DNA of 45,320 bases from Acidobacteriota bacterium (GCA_021812805.1 JAKAMQ010000003.1:1-45320), one strand, 5' to 3'. Counted from the stretch's first letter, positions 24,954 through 33,434 are shown. Notes: generated by a model from the sequence alone, not told the origin. Made by a program: numbers and translations.

Positions 24954-25520
24954 ATGCGACATCGATCGGCCATTGTTGGCATCGCAGTCGTCGCTGTCTT
25001 CTGCCTCATGGTTCTGGCTGGAATGACATTCATCTACTCGGGTGGATTCAACGTAGCTGCCGACGTGCCTCATTCGAGGCCGGTGCTGGCCATCATGAAC
25101 CTGGCTCGCGAGCGGTCCGTCTCAGTGCGTTCCCGCGCCATTCCCGTTCCGGATCTCAACGACCCTCAACTCGTGCTCAAGGGTGCGGGCCAGTACGCTG
25201 CGATGTGCACGAACTGTCACCTGGCACCTGGAATGGGCGACTCGGAAATCCGGCCAGGGCTTTACCCGCGCCCACAGAACCTTTCTCGAACCCGGTTGGA
25301 CCCAAGAGAGGCTTTCTGGATCATTAAACACGGCCTGAAAATGACCGGAATGCCCGCATGGGGATCAAGTCATGATGACCCGACCATATGGAGCATGGTG
25401 GCTTTCCTCCAGAGGTTGCCGGATATGACCCCCGCGCAGTACCGCGCCATCGTCGCCAAGGCACCACCTGATGACGACATGCCTCCGGCCACTGAGCCGA
25501 GCCATCCGCATCTCCCGTGA
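24954..25520 (+). CDS. Membrane-anchored monoheme cytochrome c
   Basis: The protein has 188 residues: an N-terminal uncleaved or signal helix at about 7-29 (IVGIAVVAVFCLMVLAGM), then a periplasmic class I cytochrome c domain. Heme is attached at C85-T-N-C88-H89. The distal ligand is likely the Met in MTGMPAWG (about 134-140), and the domain ends with IWSMVAFLQRLPDM, the usual last helix. It would carry electrons in the periplasm. AGGAGG 5-6 bases upstream fixes the ATG at 24954. It is divergent from YHS copy A and convergent with the efflux operon. Similar cytochromes often neighbour heavy-metal efflux genes. Confidence 0.88.
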   Translation: MRHRSAIVGIAVVAVFCLMVLAGMTFIYSGGFNVAADVPHSRPVLAIMNLARERSVSVRSRAIPVPDLNDPQLVLKGAGQYAAMCTNCHLAPGMGDSEIRPGLYPRPQNLSRTRLDPREAFWIIKHGLKMTGMPAWGSSHDDPTIWSMVAFLQRLPDMTPAQYRAIVAKAPPDDDMPPATEPSHPHLP

Positions 25521-25638
25521 ACTGCTCGGTCTCTTCTCGCGCCACGACCGCACCGAGGCCCGTCCACCGAAACGAAGAAACACCTCGGAGGACGAGGAGC
25601 TGCCCAGCCACCTGCGGCACGTCCAAACGATCCTTCCC

Positions 25639-25675
25639 CGTTGCGCGAGCGGGGAGGATTCCCGCTCACGCAACG
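25639..25675. other. Long hairpin between convergent genes
   Basis: Arms 25639-25653 and 25661-25675 pair at 14 of 15 positions (CGTTGCGCGAGCGGG versus CCCGCTCACGCAACG) around a 7-base loop. It lies in the 265-bp gap (25,521-25,785) between the cytochrome gene and the end of the efflux operon; I see nothing else in that gap. A bidirectional terminator or RNA-stabilising hairpin is plausible, but no T-run follows on either strand. Confidence 0.5.
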
Positions 25676-25785
25676 ACCAAGGAACTGCGGCCACTCCGTC
25701 GAATCCCCAGGAAATCTCGATCCCGGCAAATCCACTCCATTCAAGAGCGCCAGGCAGGGACATCAACAAGCCAGGCCCCCTGCTG

Positions 25786-26064
25786 TCAGGGGCGCATTCC
25801 AGGCATGGAGGCCATGGACCCCTTCTGGACGGGCTTGCCGGCATTTTTGGGAGTTCCATCCTTCTTGAGGTAGGCACCTGGATGCTTCTCAAGTTTCCCC
25901 GCGCAGTCGGAACAGCAGACCCGATAGGCATGGCCATGGACGGTCACGACTTGGCTCTTGCCCGTGACGGCCGTTCCCAGGACGGGGCACTTGGTATTTT
26001 GGGCGGATGCCTGGTGCCCGTAGGGGGCAGCCATCATGGCCAGGGTGAACAACGTTGCGAACAT
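25786..26064 (-). CDS. Secreted YHS-like metal-binding protein, copy B
   Basis: The protein has 92 residues: a signal peptide (MFATLFTLAMMAAPYGHQASA), then a TRASH/YHS-like domain: TKCPVLGTAV, YRVCCSDCAGKLEKHPGAYL, KDGTPKNAGK, with a Met-rich tail (SMASMPGMRP). Four Cys plus C-terminal Met residues suit Cu(I)/Ag(I) binding. GGAGAAATC precedes the ATG. It is the last gene of the minus-strand efflux operon, 45 bp after the micro-membrane gene. It is clearly related to the 78-residue copy A. Confidence 0.8.
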   Translation of the reverse strand: MFATLFTLAMMAAPYGHQASAQNTKCPVLGTAVTGKSQVVTVHGHAYRVCCSDCAGKLEKHPGAYLKKDGTPKNAGKPVQKGSMASMPGMRP

Positions 26065-26109
26065 GATTTCTCCAATCGAGAAGTGGGTTGGGAATTTGGA
26101 TGGAGCGGC

Positions 26110-26328
26110 TCAGAAATGGCCGTTCATCCCCTCGCCGGAAACGCTCCGGCCTTTCTTGCTTGAATCGGAATCCCCTTGGGCTGCAGGCGAAGGCCCCTGC
26201 GGGACGCTCGGCGCGCAGTGCTGCTGAGGCTTAGGTGGAGGGGCGGCCGGCCCATGATGGTGATGCCAGCCATGGAAAAAGAACATCATCAGCGCCATGA
26301 AAAGGATGCCTGCGGCGGTCCCCATCAT
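26110..26328 (-). CDS. Histidine-rich micro-membrane protein
   Basis: The protein has 72 residues: one transmembrane helix (about 3-19, GTAAGILFMALMMFFF) ending in HGWHHHHGP, then a Pro-rich and Ser-rich soluble tail. Its ATG overlaps the stop of the upstream YHS-like gene (ATGA), so it is co-translated. The His cluster at the membrane face suggests metal binding. Small single-helix proteins with a short HGWHHHH-type motif are often seen near copper genes, but no function is established here. Confidence 0.72.
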   Translation of the reverse strand: MMGTAAGILFMALMMFFFHGWHHHHGPAAPPPKPQQHCAPSVPQGPSPAAQGDSDSSKKGRSVSGEGMNGHF

Positions 26329-26633
26329 GGGCGTTCCTTTCCTTGAGTCATGTGGCCCTTGCATGAGGCCCCCATGTCCAGGGCCTTGGCCCCCTTCGAT
26401 TTCAGCAGCAGCAGGGGAACCCCTCGGGCATCCAGGTAGCGCTCTGGGGTCTTGGCCAGGGCTTCCGCATGGGTGGAGTGGCACACCCAGTAGCGATGAC
26501 CTCGGACGGTCAGGAAAATGCCCGTCCCCGGTTTGTAGGGCGCACCCGAGACGGGGCAGACCGGGAATTCGGGAGGAGCCTCTGCGGGCAGCATCGCGGC
26601 TGCGACTGGCAGAGAAAGCATCAAGGGAAACAT
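26325..26633 (-). CDS. Secreted YHS-like metal-binding protein, copy C
   Basis: The protein has about 102 residues: a signal peptide (FPLMLSLPVAAAMLPA), then FPVCPVSGAP, GHRYWVCHSTHAEALAKTPERYL, DARGVPLLLL and a C-terminal CKGHM. It keeps the layout of copies A and B but replaces the second Cys pair with CHSTH, so the metal site differs. ATG 26633 is preceded by AAGGTGA; a longer frame upstream (to 26696) overlaps the cusA end and is unlikely. It follows cusA by 34 bp. Confidence 0.7.
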   Translation of the reverse strand: MFPLMLSLPVAAAMLPAEAPPEFPVCPVSGAPYKPGTGIFLTVRGHRYWVCHSTHAEALAKTPERYLDARGVPLLLLKSKGAKALDMGASCKGHMTQGKERP

Positions 26634-26667
26634 GCAATCACCTTTGGATAGAGGCATCCGCCTCAAG

Positions 26668-29600
26668 TCAGGCCGAACCGGCGCCGGCAGGATCAAACGT
26701 CACGGGGCCTTCCACCACTTCCTTGCGTTTCCACAGGTAGTAGATGGCGGGATAGACGAGCAGTTCGAGGATGAAGCTGGTGGCGAGGCCGCCCACCATC
26801 GGCGCGGCGACGCGCTTCATCAAATCCGCGCCGGTACCAACGCTCCACATGATGGGGAGGAGCCCCATGAAGGCTGCGCAGACGGTCATGGCCTTGGGAC
26901 GCACGCGCTTCACAGCGCCGTGGATGATGGCTTCCACCAGATCGCCCCGGGTGTTCAGGCGCCCCTCCTGCTTGGCTTCCTCATGGCTGAGATCCAGGAA
27001 GAGCAGCATGAACACGCCGGTCTCGGCATCCAGGCCCATGAGGGCGATGAGCCCCACCCACACGGCGATGCTCATGTTGTAGTGCAGCATCCAGAGCAGC
27101 CAGAAGGCGCCGATGGCCGAGAAGGGCACCGCGAGCATCACGATGCCGGCCTTGAAGGCGGACCTGGTGTTGGCGTAGAGCAGCCCGAAGATCAACACCA
27201 GCGTGATGGGCAGCACCAGCTTGAGGCGCTCCTTCACGCGGAGCATGTTCTCGTACTGCCCGCTCCAGGCGAGGCTGTAGCCTTCGGGCAGCTTCAGGCC
27301 CTGGTCAATGGCGGCCTTGGCCCGCTCGACATAGGTGCCAACGTCCACTTTGGAGGTGTCGAAGTCCACCAGCACGTAGCCACTCATCTGGCCGTTCTCA
27401 TCGCGAATCATGGCGGGGCCCTGGGTCCATTTCACGTCCGCGATTTCCGAGATGGGGATGGTGGCGCCCGTGGGGAGGGGCACCAGCACGCGGTCCAGCG
27501 CTCCGGGTGATTCGCGGAAATCCCTGGCATAGCGCACGTTCACGGGATAGCGGGCGCGACCGTCAATCACGGTGGACTGGTTCTGGCCGCCCACGGCGGT
27601 CATCACCATCTGGTTGGCGTCCGCCACGCTCAGCCCGTAGCGCGCCAGGGCGGTACGCTTCAGATCGAAGTCCACGAAATAGCCCTGGGCCACCTTCTCC
27701 GCAAAGGCGCTGCGGGTATCCGGCACCTTCTCGAGGATGCTGGCGGCCTGTTCGGCAATGGCCTGGATCACGGTGAGGTCGGGACCGTTGATCTTCAGGC
27801 CCACCGGGGTGCGGATGCCCGTGCTGAGCATGTCCAGCCGGGCCTTGATGGGCATGGTCCAGGCGTTGGAGACCGCCGGAAGCCGGACGACCCGATCGAG
27901 GTCGTTGACGATGTCCGACTCGGTGATCCGGTCCCGCCAGATGGGGCGCAGGATGCCCTGGAGCCAGTCCGGGGCCCAGCTGGAGTACCAGCGCGGCCGC
28001 TTCCGCCATTCCGATTCGGGCTTCAGCTCGATGACCGTTTCCATCATGGAGAAGGGCGCGGGATCCAGGGCTGTATCCGCCCGGCCCGCTTTCCCGAAGA
28101 CCCGCGCCACCTCCGGCACCGTGCGAATGAGCCGGTCCTGGATCTGGAGGAGGCGCTGGGCCTCGGTCTCCGAGATGCCCGGGTCGGTGGTGGGCATGTA
28201 GAGGATCGTCCCCTCGTCGAGCGGGGGCATGAACTCGCTGCCCAGGTGCATGAACACCGGGACGGTGGCCAGCACCATGAGCGCCGCCACGGCGATGGTG
28301 GCCTTGGCGTGGCGGAGCACGAACCGGCAGGGCGGCTCGTAGATCCGGTGGAGGAACACGCTGATGGGATGCTTGTGCTCCGGATAGTAGGTGCCGACCG
28401 CCGCGTGGGTGGCCAGCTTCGCGAGCCACTTCGGCCGGAAGTGGAAGGGTTCGATGCGCGCAAAGAGCATGCGCATGGCGGGATCGAGGGTCAGGGCCAG
28501 GATGGCGGCGATGGCCATGGCCAGGTTCTTGGAGTAGGCGAGGGGCTTGAAAAGGCGCCCCTCCTGATCCACCAGGGTGAAGATGGGCATGAAGCTCACC
28601 GCCACCACCAGCAGGCTGAAGAAGACGCTGGGGCCCACTTCCATGAGGGCACCGAGACGCACGGTATGGAAATCGCCCGGCTTGCCGGCCTCGATCCACC
28701 GCTCGATCTTCTTGTAGGCGTTCTCGACCTCCACGATGGCGCCGTCCACCAGCACGCCGATGGAGATGGCGATGCCCGAGAGGGACATGAGGTTGGCGTT
28801 CTGCCCGATGCCCAGCAGGGGAATGAAGGCCAGGGCCACAGCAAAGGGGATGGTCACGATGGGCACCAGGGCCGAGGGCACGTGCCACAGGAAGATCAGG
28901 ATGACGAGGGAGACGACGATCATCTCCTCGATGAGCTTGTCCTTGACCGTCGAGATGGCGCGATTGATGAGGGTGCTCCGATCGTAGACCGGCACGATCT
29001 CCACACCGGCCGGGAGCCCCTTCTTCAGTTCCGCGAGGCGGACCTTGACGCGGTTGATGACATTCAGGGCGTTCTCGCCCTGGCGCATCACCACCGTGCC
29101 CACCACGGCGTCGCCCTGCCCGTCCAGATCCGTCAGGCCGCGCCGGATGTCCGGCCCCAGGGACACGGTGGCCACATCGCCGATCCGCACGGGCGTCCCG
29201 TCCGGGGCCTTCAGCACAGCCTCTGCGATGTCCTGGGGGGTGTGGACATAGCCGCGCCCGCGCACCATGTTCTCGTGACCGGCGTATTCGATGAGCCGCC
29301 CGCCCACTTCCTGGTTGGAATCCTTCACCGCCTGGATGACGGCGCTGATCGGGATCTTGTAGGCGGCCAGCTTGTTCGGATCCACGCTGACCTGGAACTG
29401 CCGGACCTGCCCTCCCACGGTGGCCACTTCAGCCACCCCCGGCACGCTCTGGAGGGCGTAGCGCAGGTACCAGTCCTGGTAGCTCCGGAGCTGGTCCTGG
29501 CTGTGCTTGCCGCTGCGGTCCACCAGCGCGTACTGGTACACCCAGCCCACGGAAGTGGCATCCGGCCCGATCTCCGTCTTCACGCCCGGAGGCAGGCTGC

Positions 29601-29991
29601 TGGTGATCTTGCTGAGGTACTCCAACACCCGGCTCCGGGCCCAGTAGATATCCGTGCCGTCCTTGAAGATCACGTAGACGTAGCTGTAGCCGTAGTCCGA
29701 CTGGGCGCGGATGGCCTTCACATCCGGCGCACCGAGCAGCGCGGTGACGATGGGGTACGTCACCTGGTCCTCGATGACGTTGGGGGCCTGGTCCCAGCGG
29801 GAATAGACGATCACCTGGGTGTCGCTCAGATCCGGGATGGCATCCAGGGGGATGCGCTTCATGCTCCAGACGGCGAGCACCAGGAGCAGCGCCGCGGAAG
29901 CAAGCACCAGCCAGCGGTTGTGGGCCGAGAAGCGGATCACCTTCTGGAGGAAGGTCGGCTTGTCGGGGTCGTAGGTGGACTGCCCGCTCAT
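26668..29991 (-). CDS. cusA: CusA-like heavy-metal RND efflux pump
   Basis: The protein has 1,107 residues and is the inner-membrane proton-driven pump of a tripartite heavy-metal exporter. Family marks are DAIPDLSDTQVIVYSRW near the N-terminus, DGTDIYWARSRVLEYL, TM4 SGIAISIGVLVDGAIVEVEN, GSEFMPPLDEGTILYMPTT, and the C-terminal MGLDAETGVFMLLFLDL. The TM4 G-x6-D-x-A-x3-VEN form and the Met in LYMP and SMMET favour Cu(I)/Ag(I) over divalent ions. The ATG overlaps the stop of the adaptor gene by 4 bases. It is slightly longer than E. coli CusA (1,047). Confidence 0.92.
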   Translation of the reverse strand: MSGQSTYDPDKPTFLQKVIRFSAHNRWLVLASAALLLVLAVWSMKRIPLDAIPDLSDTQVIVYSRWDQAPNVIEDQVTYPIVTALLGAPDVKAIRAQSDYGYSYVYVIFKDGTDIYWARSRVLEYLSKITSSLPPGVKTEIGPDATSVGWVYQYALVDRSGKHSQDQLRSYQDWYLRYALQSVPGVAEVATVGGQVRQFQVSVDPNKLAAYKIPISAVIQAVKDSNQEVGGRLIEYAGHENMVRGRGYVHTPQDIAEAVLKAPDGTPVRIGDVATVSLGPDIRRGLTDLDGQGDAVVGTVVMRQGENALNVINRVKVRLAELKKGLPAGVEIVPVYDRSTLINRAISTVKDKLIEEMIVVSLVILIFLWHVPSALVPIVTIPFAVALAFIPLLGIGQNANLMSLSGIAISIGVLVDGAIVEVENAYKKIERWIEAGKPGDFHTVRLGALMEVGPSVFFSLLVVAVSFMPIFTLVDQEGRLFKPLAYSKNLAMAIAAILALTLDPAMRMLFARIEPFHFRPKWLAKLATHAAVGTYYPEHKHPISVFLHRIYEPPCRFVLRHAKATIAVAALMVLATVPVFMHLGSEFMPPLDEGTILYMPTTDPGISETEAQRLLQIQDRLIRTVPEVARVFGKAGRADTALDPAPFSMMETVIELKPESEWRKRPRWYSSWAPDWLQGILRPIWRDRITESDIVNDLDRVVRLPAVSNAWTMPIKARLDMLSTGIRTPVGLKINGPDLTVIQAIAEQAASILEKVPDTRSAFAEKVAQGYFVDFDLKRTALARYGLSVADANQMVMTAVGGQNQSTVIDGRARYPVNVRYARDFRESPGALDRVLVPLPTGATIPISEIADVKWTQGPAMIRDENGQMSGYVLVDFDTSKVDVGTYVERAKAAIDQGLKLPEGYSLAWSGQYENMLRVKERLKLVLPITLVLIFGLLYANTRSAFKAGIVMLAVPFSAIGAFWLLWMLHYNMSIAVWVGLIALMGLDAETGVFMLLFLDLSHEEAKQEGRLNTRGDLVEAIIHGAVKRVRPKAMTVCAAFMGLLPIMWSVGTGADLMKRVAAPMVGGLATSFILELLVYPAIYYLWKRKEVVEGPVTFDPAGAGSA

Positions 29992-31490
29992 GGTTTCACC
30001 GGCCGCGCGGGTGTGGCGGCCACCTGGGCCAGGGCAGCCTTGAGGCGGGATTCCGAATCCACCAGGAAGCTGGCGCGGGTGACGACCTGCTCGCCGGATT
30101 CGAGACCGGAGAGGATCTCCACCTGTTCGCCGACGGTGCGGCCCACAGTCACAGTCCGGGGCTCGAAATGGCCATCGCCCAGCGACACGAAGACCACCTT
30201 GTGCAGCCCGGCATCGAGAAGGGCGTCCAGGGGGATCAGCAGCCCCTGCTGGTCCCGGCCGTGGATGACCGCGGTGCCGAACATGCCGGGTTTGAGGTCG
30301 CCGTGGGGATTGGCGAACGCCAGGCGGGCATTCACGGTGCGGGTCTGGGGATCCAGCACGGGATCCAGGAAGGCCACACGCCCCTCGAAGGTCCGGCCGG
30401 GCAGGGCCTGGAGGGTGAATTCCGCCCGGGATCCCACATGGATCCTGGACAGTTCCGGTTCGTAGAGGGCGGCCTGGACCCATACCCGGCTGAGGTCGGT
30501 GATCTCGAAAGGGCTCTCGCCCGGGCCCACGCGGGAGCCCTGGACCACGTTCTTCGCCGTCACTGCGCCGGAAATCGGCGAGCGCAGCACCAGGTCCTTC
30601 TCCACCTGGCCCGTCTTTGCGAGCCTTTCGATCTCCGCGTCGGGCACATCCCACAGGCGCAGGCGCTCGCGGGCAGCCCGCACCAGATCATCGCCGCTGG
30701 CCTGGTAGTCCCCCTTCGAGAGCGCCGCAGCCGTCTTGAGGGCCAGCAGGTACTCCCGCTGGGAACTCACGAAGTCCGGACTGTAGAGGCTGAAGAGCGG
30801 CTGCCCCTTGGCCACGGCCATGCCCAGGTAGTCCACAAAGAGCTTGTCAATGAAGCCATCCACCTTGACGTTGATCTTGCGCACGCGGGTCTGATCCACG
30901 GCCACCGTGCCCACGGTGGTGACGGTGCCGTTCACGTTGCCCATCACCGCCGGGGCGGTGGTGAGGCCGATGAGCTGCTGGCGGTCAGGGTCTATGGTGA
31001 TGGTGGCCCGGCCGGCGACCGGCGGTGCCTGCGCCGCCACCTCGCTTTCGTAGACCGGCACGTAGTCCATGCCCATCTCGTCCTGCTTGGGGGTGGGCGA
31101 AGTCACCTTGGGATCCATCGGCGAGCGGTAGAAGAGGATCTTCCCCTTGCCGGCGGAGCCAGGAGCCGGTGCCTGTCCATCCACATCGCTCGCGTAGACA
31201 GGCACATAGTCCATGCCCATGTCGTCCTTCTTCGGTGTGGGCGAAGTGACCTTGGGATCCATCGGCGAGCGGTAGAAGAGGATCTTTCCCGGGTCAGGCT
31301 GCGCCGGGCCCCCGGCAGGGCCAGGCCTGGATCCAGAAGGGGCGGGGTGTTCATGGGATTCCATGAACAGTCCGGCGGCAGAAAATCCCACCGCGAGGCC
31401 CAGGGTCAGCACGCCCAGCATCTTCAAGGGCGATCCGGGTTTCCGGGGTTCGGGTTCGGGTTCGGGTTCGGGTTCGAATGCGATGGACAT
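29988..31490 (-). CDS. cusB: CusB-like periplasmic adaptor with duplicated metal-binding module
   Basis: The protein has 500 residues. The N-terminus has an EP repeat (FEPEPEPEPEPRKP), then a membrane anchor at about 23-43. Two near-identical heavy-metal-binding modules follow (YRSPMDPKVTSPTPK, then DDMGMDYVPVY or DEMGMDYVPVY) with a 48-residue period. The usual CPMHP...CGM form is replaced by SPMDP...MGM, so Met rather than Cys would bind metal. The hairpin and barrel parts of a membrane-fusion protein follow (AVDQTRVRKINVKVDGFIDKL, VLRSPISGAVTAKNVVQG). It bridges CusA and CusC. GAGG lies 7 bases before the ATG. Confidence 0.9.
   Translation of the reverse strand: MSIAFEPEPEPEPEPRKPGSPLKMLGVLTLGLAVGFSAAGLFMESHEHPAPSGSRPGPAGGPAQPDPGKILFYRSPMDPKVTSPTPKKDDMGMDYVPVYASDVDGQAPAPGSAGKGKILFYRSPMDPKVTSPTPKQDEMGMDYVPVYESEVAAQAPPVAGRATITIDPDRQQLIGLTTAPAVMGNVNGTVTTVGTVAVDQTRVRKINVKVDGFIDKLFVDYLGMAVAKGQPLFSLYSPDFVSSQREYLLALKTAAALSKGDYQASGDDLVRAARERLRLWDVPDAEIERLAKTGQVEKDLVLRSPISGAVTAKNVVQGSRVGPGESPFEITDLSRVWVQAALYEPELSRIHVGSRAEFTLQALPGRTFEGRVAFLDPVLDPQTRTVNARLAFANPHGDLKPGMFGTAVIHGRDQQGLLIPLDALLDAGLHKVVFVSLGDGHFEPRTVTVGRTVGEQVEILSGLESGEQVVTRASFLVDSESRLKAALAQVAATPARPVKP
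31050..31290 (-). repeat. 144-bp tandem duplication inside cusB
   Basis: Two copies of a segment of about 97 bp (31050-31146 and 31191-31290) recur with a 144-bp period, in frame, and encode the two SPMDP...MGMDYVPVY modules. The core CTTGGGATCCATCGGCGAGC is identical in both. Few differences separate the copies, so the duplication is recent or kept homogeneous. Confidence 0.85.
31446..31475 (-). repeat. Hexanucleotide repeat encoding the EP tract
   Basis: Five perfect GGGTTC units (plus strand) encode Glu-Pro pairs at the N-terminus of CusB. Copy-number change would lengthen or shorten the cytoplasmic tail without a frameshift. Confidence 0.9.
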
Positions 31491-31499
31491 GGAGGAACC

Positions 31500-32885
31500 T
31501 CACATGGACGATGCGGAAGATGGAGTGGATGCGGAGGACGTCGCGCCGGCGCCCAGGGCCAGGGAGGGCGAGCCCAGGCTGGCGGCAGTGATGGCGGGGG
31601 CGGGCCCGAGGTCGTAGGACCGCAGGGCAATCTGCTGCGCCTGCGCCTGGGCCAGGACGGACAAGTAGCTCGAACGATCCGAGACCCATCCGTTGAGGGC
31701 TTCCAGCACCGACAGGAAGGGGATCTTGCCCGCCTCGTACTGGGCCATGGCGGACTGGAAGGTGGCTTCGCTCTGCACCAGCAGGCCTTCCCGGTAGATC
31801 CGGGCGGAGGCTTCGGCGGCGCCGAGGGCGGCCAGGCGCTCCCGGATGCGCTGGCGCAGGAGGGTCTTAACCGATTGGATCGCCTGGCCGCTGGCCTGCT
31901 TCCGCCACTTCTGCTCCGCCACGGCGCGCTGCTGTTTCTGATGGGCGTAGATCGGGAGGCCGATGGAGACGCTCACCTGCCACATGGGATCCAGGCCCCC
32001 CCGGGGCATGAGGCCTGCGCTGACCGCGAAATCAGGACGGACATCCAGCTTCGCCAGATCGAGGCTCCGCTCCGATTGCGCGAGGTTGCGCCGGGCATAG
32101 GCCAGATCCGGGCTTTCCGTATCCGCACGCTGGAGCCAGGCCTGCTCAGTCGTCAGGGGCGGTGGCGGCAGGGTTTCCAGGGTCGCCGGTGTGGCCAGGG
32201 GCGTGGTGGAGGGCTCGACGCGGATCCGGTTCAGGCTGGCCAGCAGGCTGGCCTCCTGGGCTAGGAGGTCGAGGCGCGTCTGCTGCAGGCGAGTCTGTTC
32301 CAGCTGGGCCCGCAGCAGATCCGTCTGGCTGGCCTTGCCCACCTGGTAGCGCACCCGGGCACTGCCCTCGGCCTGCTGGAGGTAGGCGGCCTGCTGGTCC
32401 AGCAGGCCGAGCTGCTCCCGGACCAGGACGAGGCCGACGTAGGCCCGCTCCAGGTCGGCCAGCAGGCTGAGGCGGGTCCGGGCCAGCGCGGCATCCTGCA
32501 CGCGGACGCCCTGAGCGGCGACCTTCTCACGGGCTTCCCGCTTGCCCGGCCAGGGCAGGGGCTGGGTGACCACGATCTGGTAGTAGGACGTGGGCATCTT
32601 GCCCACCTGGAGGCCGTGGAAGCCGTCGTTCTGGAGGCCCAGGCTGAGGGACGGATCCGGCAGGGCCTTGGCCTGGGGGATCCGCTCCCGGGAGGCCGCC
32701 ACCAGGGAGCGGGCCTCGGCGAGATCCGGATTCCGCTGGATCGCCTCCTGGATGAGCCCCGCGAGGACAGGATCCTGCGAACGATCGGAGGAAACGGTTG
32801 GGGTCGGGGTGGGGGTCTGAGCGCCTGCGGCTGACGCGGCCAGGAGACTGGCCAGCACCAGGAGCGAGCGCAGGGAGCTGCGCAT
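31500..32885 (-). CDS. cusC: CusC/TolC-like outer-membrane efflux channel
   Basis: The protein has about 461 residues: a signal peptide (LLVLASLLAASAAGAQ), a PT repeat (TPTPTPT), then the two-fold TolC/OEP repeat. Hallmarks are long amphipathic helices (ERAYVGLVLVREQLGLL), VRYQVGKASQTDLLRAQ and its second-half counterpart MAQYEAGKIPFLSVLEALN, and strand motifs around YYQIVVTQPLPW and VSVSIGLPIY. There is no lipobox, unlike E. coli CusC. ATG 32885 follows AGGAG; the longer frame from 32918 lacks a good site. It forms the outer-membrane exit of the CusCBA-like pump; the next gene starts 9 bp after its stop. Confidence 0.88.
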   Translation of the reverse strand: MRSSLRSLLVLASLLAASAAGAQTPTPTPTVSSDRSQDPVLAGLIQEAIQRNPDLAEARSLVAASRERIPQAKALPDPSLSLGLQNDGFHGLQVGKMPTSYYQIVVTQPLPWPGKREAREKVAAQGVRVQDAALARTRLSLLADLERAYVGLVLVREQLGLLDQQAAYLQQAEGSARVRYQVGKASQTDLLRAQLEQTRLQQTRLDLLAQEASLLASLNRIRVEPSTTPLATPATLETLPPPPLTTEQAWLQRADTESPDLAYARRNLAQSERSLDLAKLDVRPDFAVSAGLMPRGGLDPMWQVSVSIGLPIYAHQKQQRAVAEQKWRKQASGQAIQSVKTLLRQRIRERLAALGAAEASARIYREGLLVQSEATFQSAMAQYEAGKIPFLSVLEALNGWVSDRSSYLSVLAQAQAQQIALRSYDLGPAPAITAASLGSPSLALGAGATSSASTPSSASSM

Positions 32886-32966
32886 CGGAAACTCCTGCTG
32901 AATGGGTGAAGAGAACACAAGGGAAGCCTACCCCAGCGGGAAGGCAGAGCCAGGGTCACGACCCCC

Positions 32967-33392
32967 TCAGATCCTGAGCAGCCTCAGCCGCGCCAGGCGG
33001 CTTCGTCCCCCCACAGGGCCGGGTGGCCCGCTTCCCTGCACCGCCGCCATGGACCAGGGCGTCGGTTCGAAAAGACGCCCAGATCGAACGGCCACGCCCC
33101 CTCCCGGCCAGGGGCGGGGCTCATGAGCCGGGCGAGCCCCTTCTTCATGGGCGCCTCTCAGGGTGTGCTGCTCGAGCACCGCCAGGGGGCCGTCGGGCCG
33201 GGGGCTGGCATGGCAATGCCGCATGGGCATGGCGCAGGCCGACTGCCTGGCCGCAGCTGCCTGACAGCAGGCGCAGCCGGCGCGATCCATCCCTCCCGGA
33301 CATGCCCAGGGGCCCCGCCCAGAGGCCAGGAGCCCGCCCTGGATGCCCAAGAGCATCACAGCGGCGAGCAGAACGGACAACCAGCGGCGCAC
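32967..33392 (-). CDS. Small Cys/His/Met-rich secreted protein
   Basis: The protein has 141 residues: a signal peptide (SVLLAAVMLLGIQGGLLA), then CPGGM, GCACC, SACAMPMRHCH in the first 65 residues, a cluster of soft-metal ligands. The remainder is Arg/Pro-rich and unremarkable. It starts with GTG at 33392, with AGGAG 7 bases upstream. It is the first gene of the minus-strand efflux operon, so it is a candidate periplasmic copper or silver sensor or chaperone. No family is recognised, and the C-terminal half may not be conserved. Confidence 0.6.
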   Translation of the reverse strand: MRRWLSVLLAAVMLLGIQGGLLASGRGPWACPGGMDRAGCACCQAAAARQSACAMPMRHCHASPRPDGPLAVLEQHTLRGAHEEGARPAHEPRPWPGGGVAVRSGRLFEPTPWSMAAVQGSGPPGPVGGRSRLARLRLLRI

Positions 33393-33422
33393 GGGCTTCT
33401 CCTACTGGACAAGGGTAGAGAG

Positions 33423-33434
33423 TTGCCTAGGCAA
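33423..33434. promoter_or_regulatory. 12-bp perfect palindrome upstream of the efflux operon
   Basis: TTGCCTAGGCAA lies 30 bases upstream of the GTG start of the first operon gene, in the divergent 253-bp region (33,393-33,645) between the efflux operon and the cytochrome-porin gene. It could be an operator for a metal-responsive regulator. The rest of the region is AT-richer than its flanks and shows no clear promoter. Confidence 0.4.

Noticed and set aside
25471..26163. A 230-residue plus-strand ORF over the cytochrome end and YHS-like gene
   Set aside because: It is antisense to a convincing signal-peptide metal-binding gene and has no recognisable domain.
29992..30654. Extension of the cusA frame upstream to 30654
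   Set aside because: It runs over the adaptor gene in another frame; ATG 29991 overlaps the adaptor stop and starts the conserved protein.
31050..31475. CRISPR-like array
   Set aside because: The repeats are coding duplications in one protein with no unique spacers.
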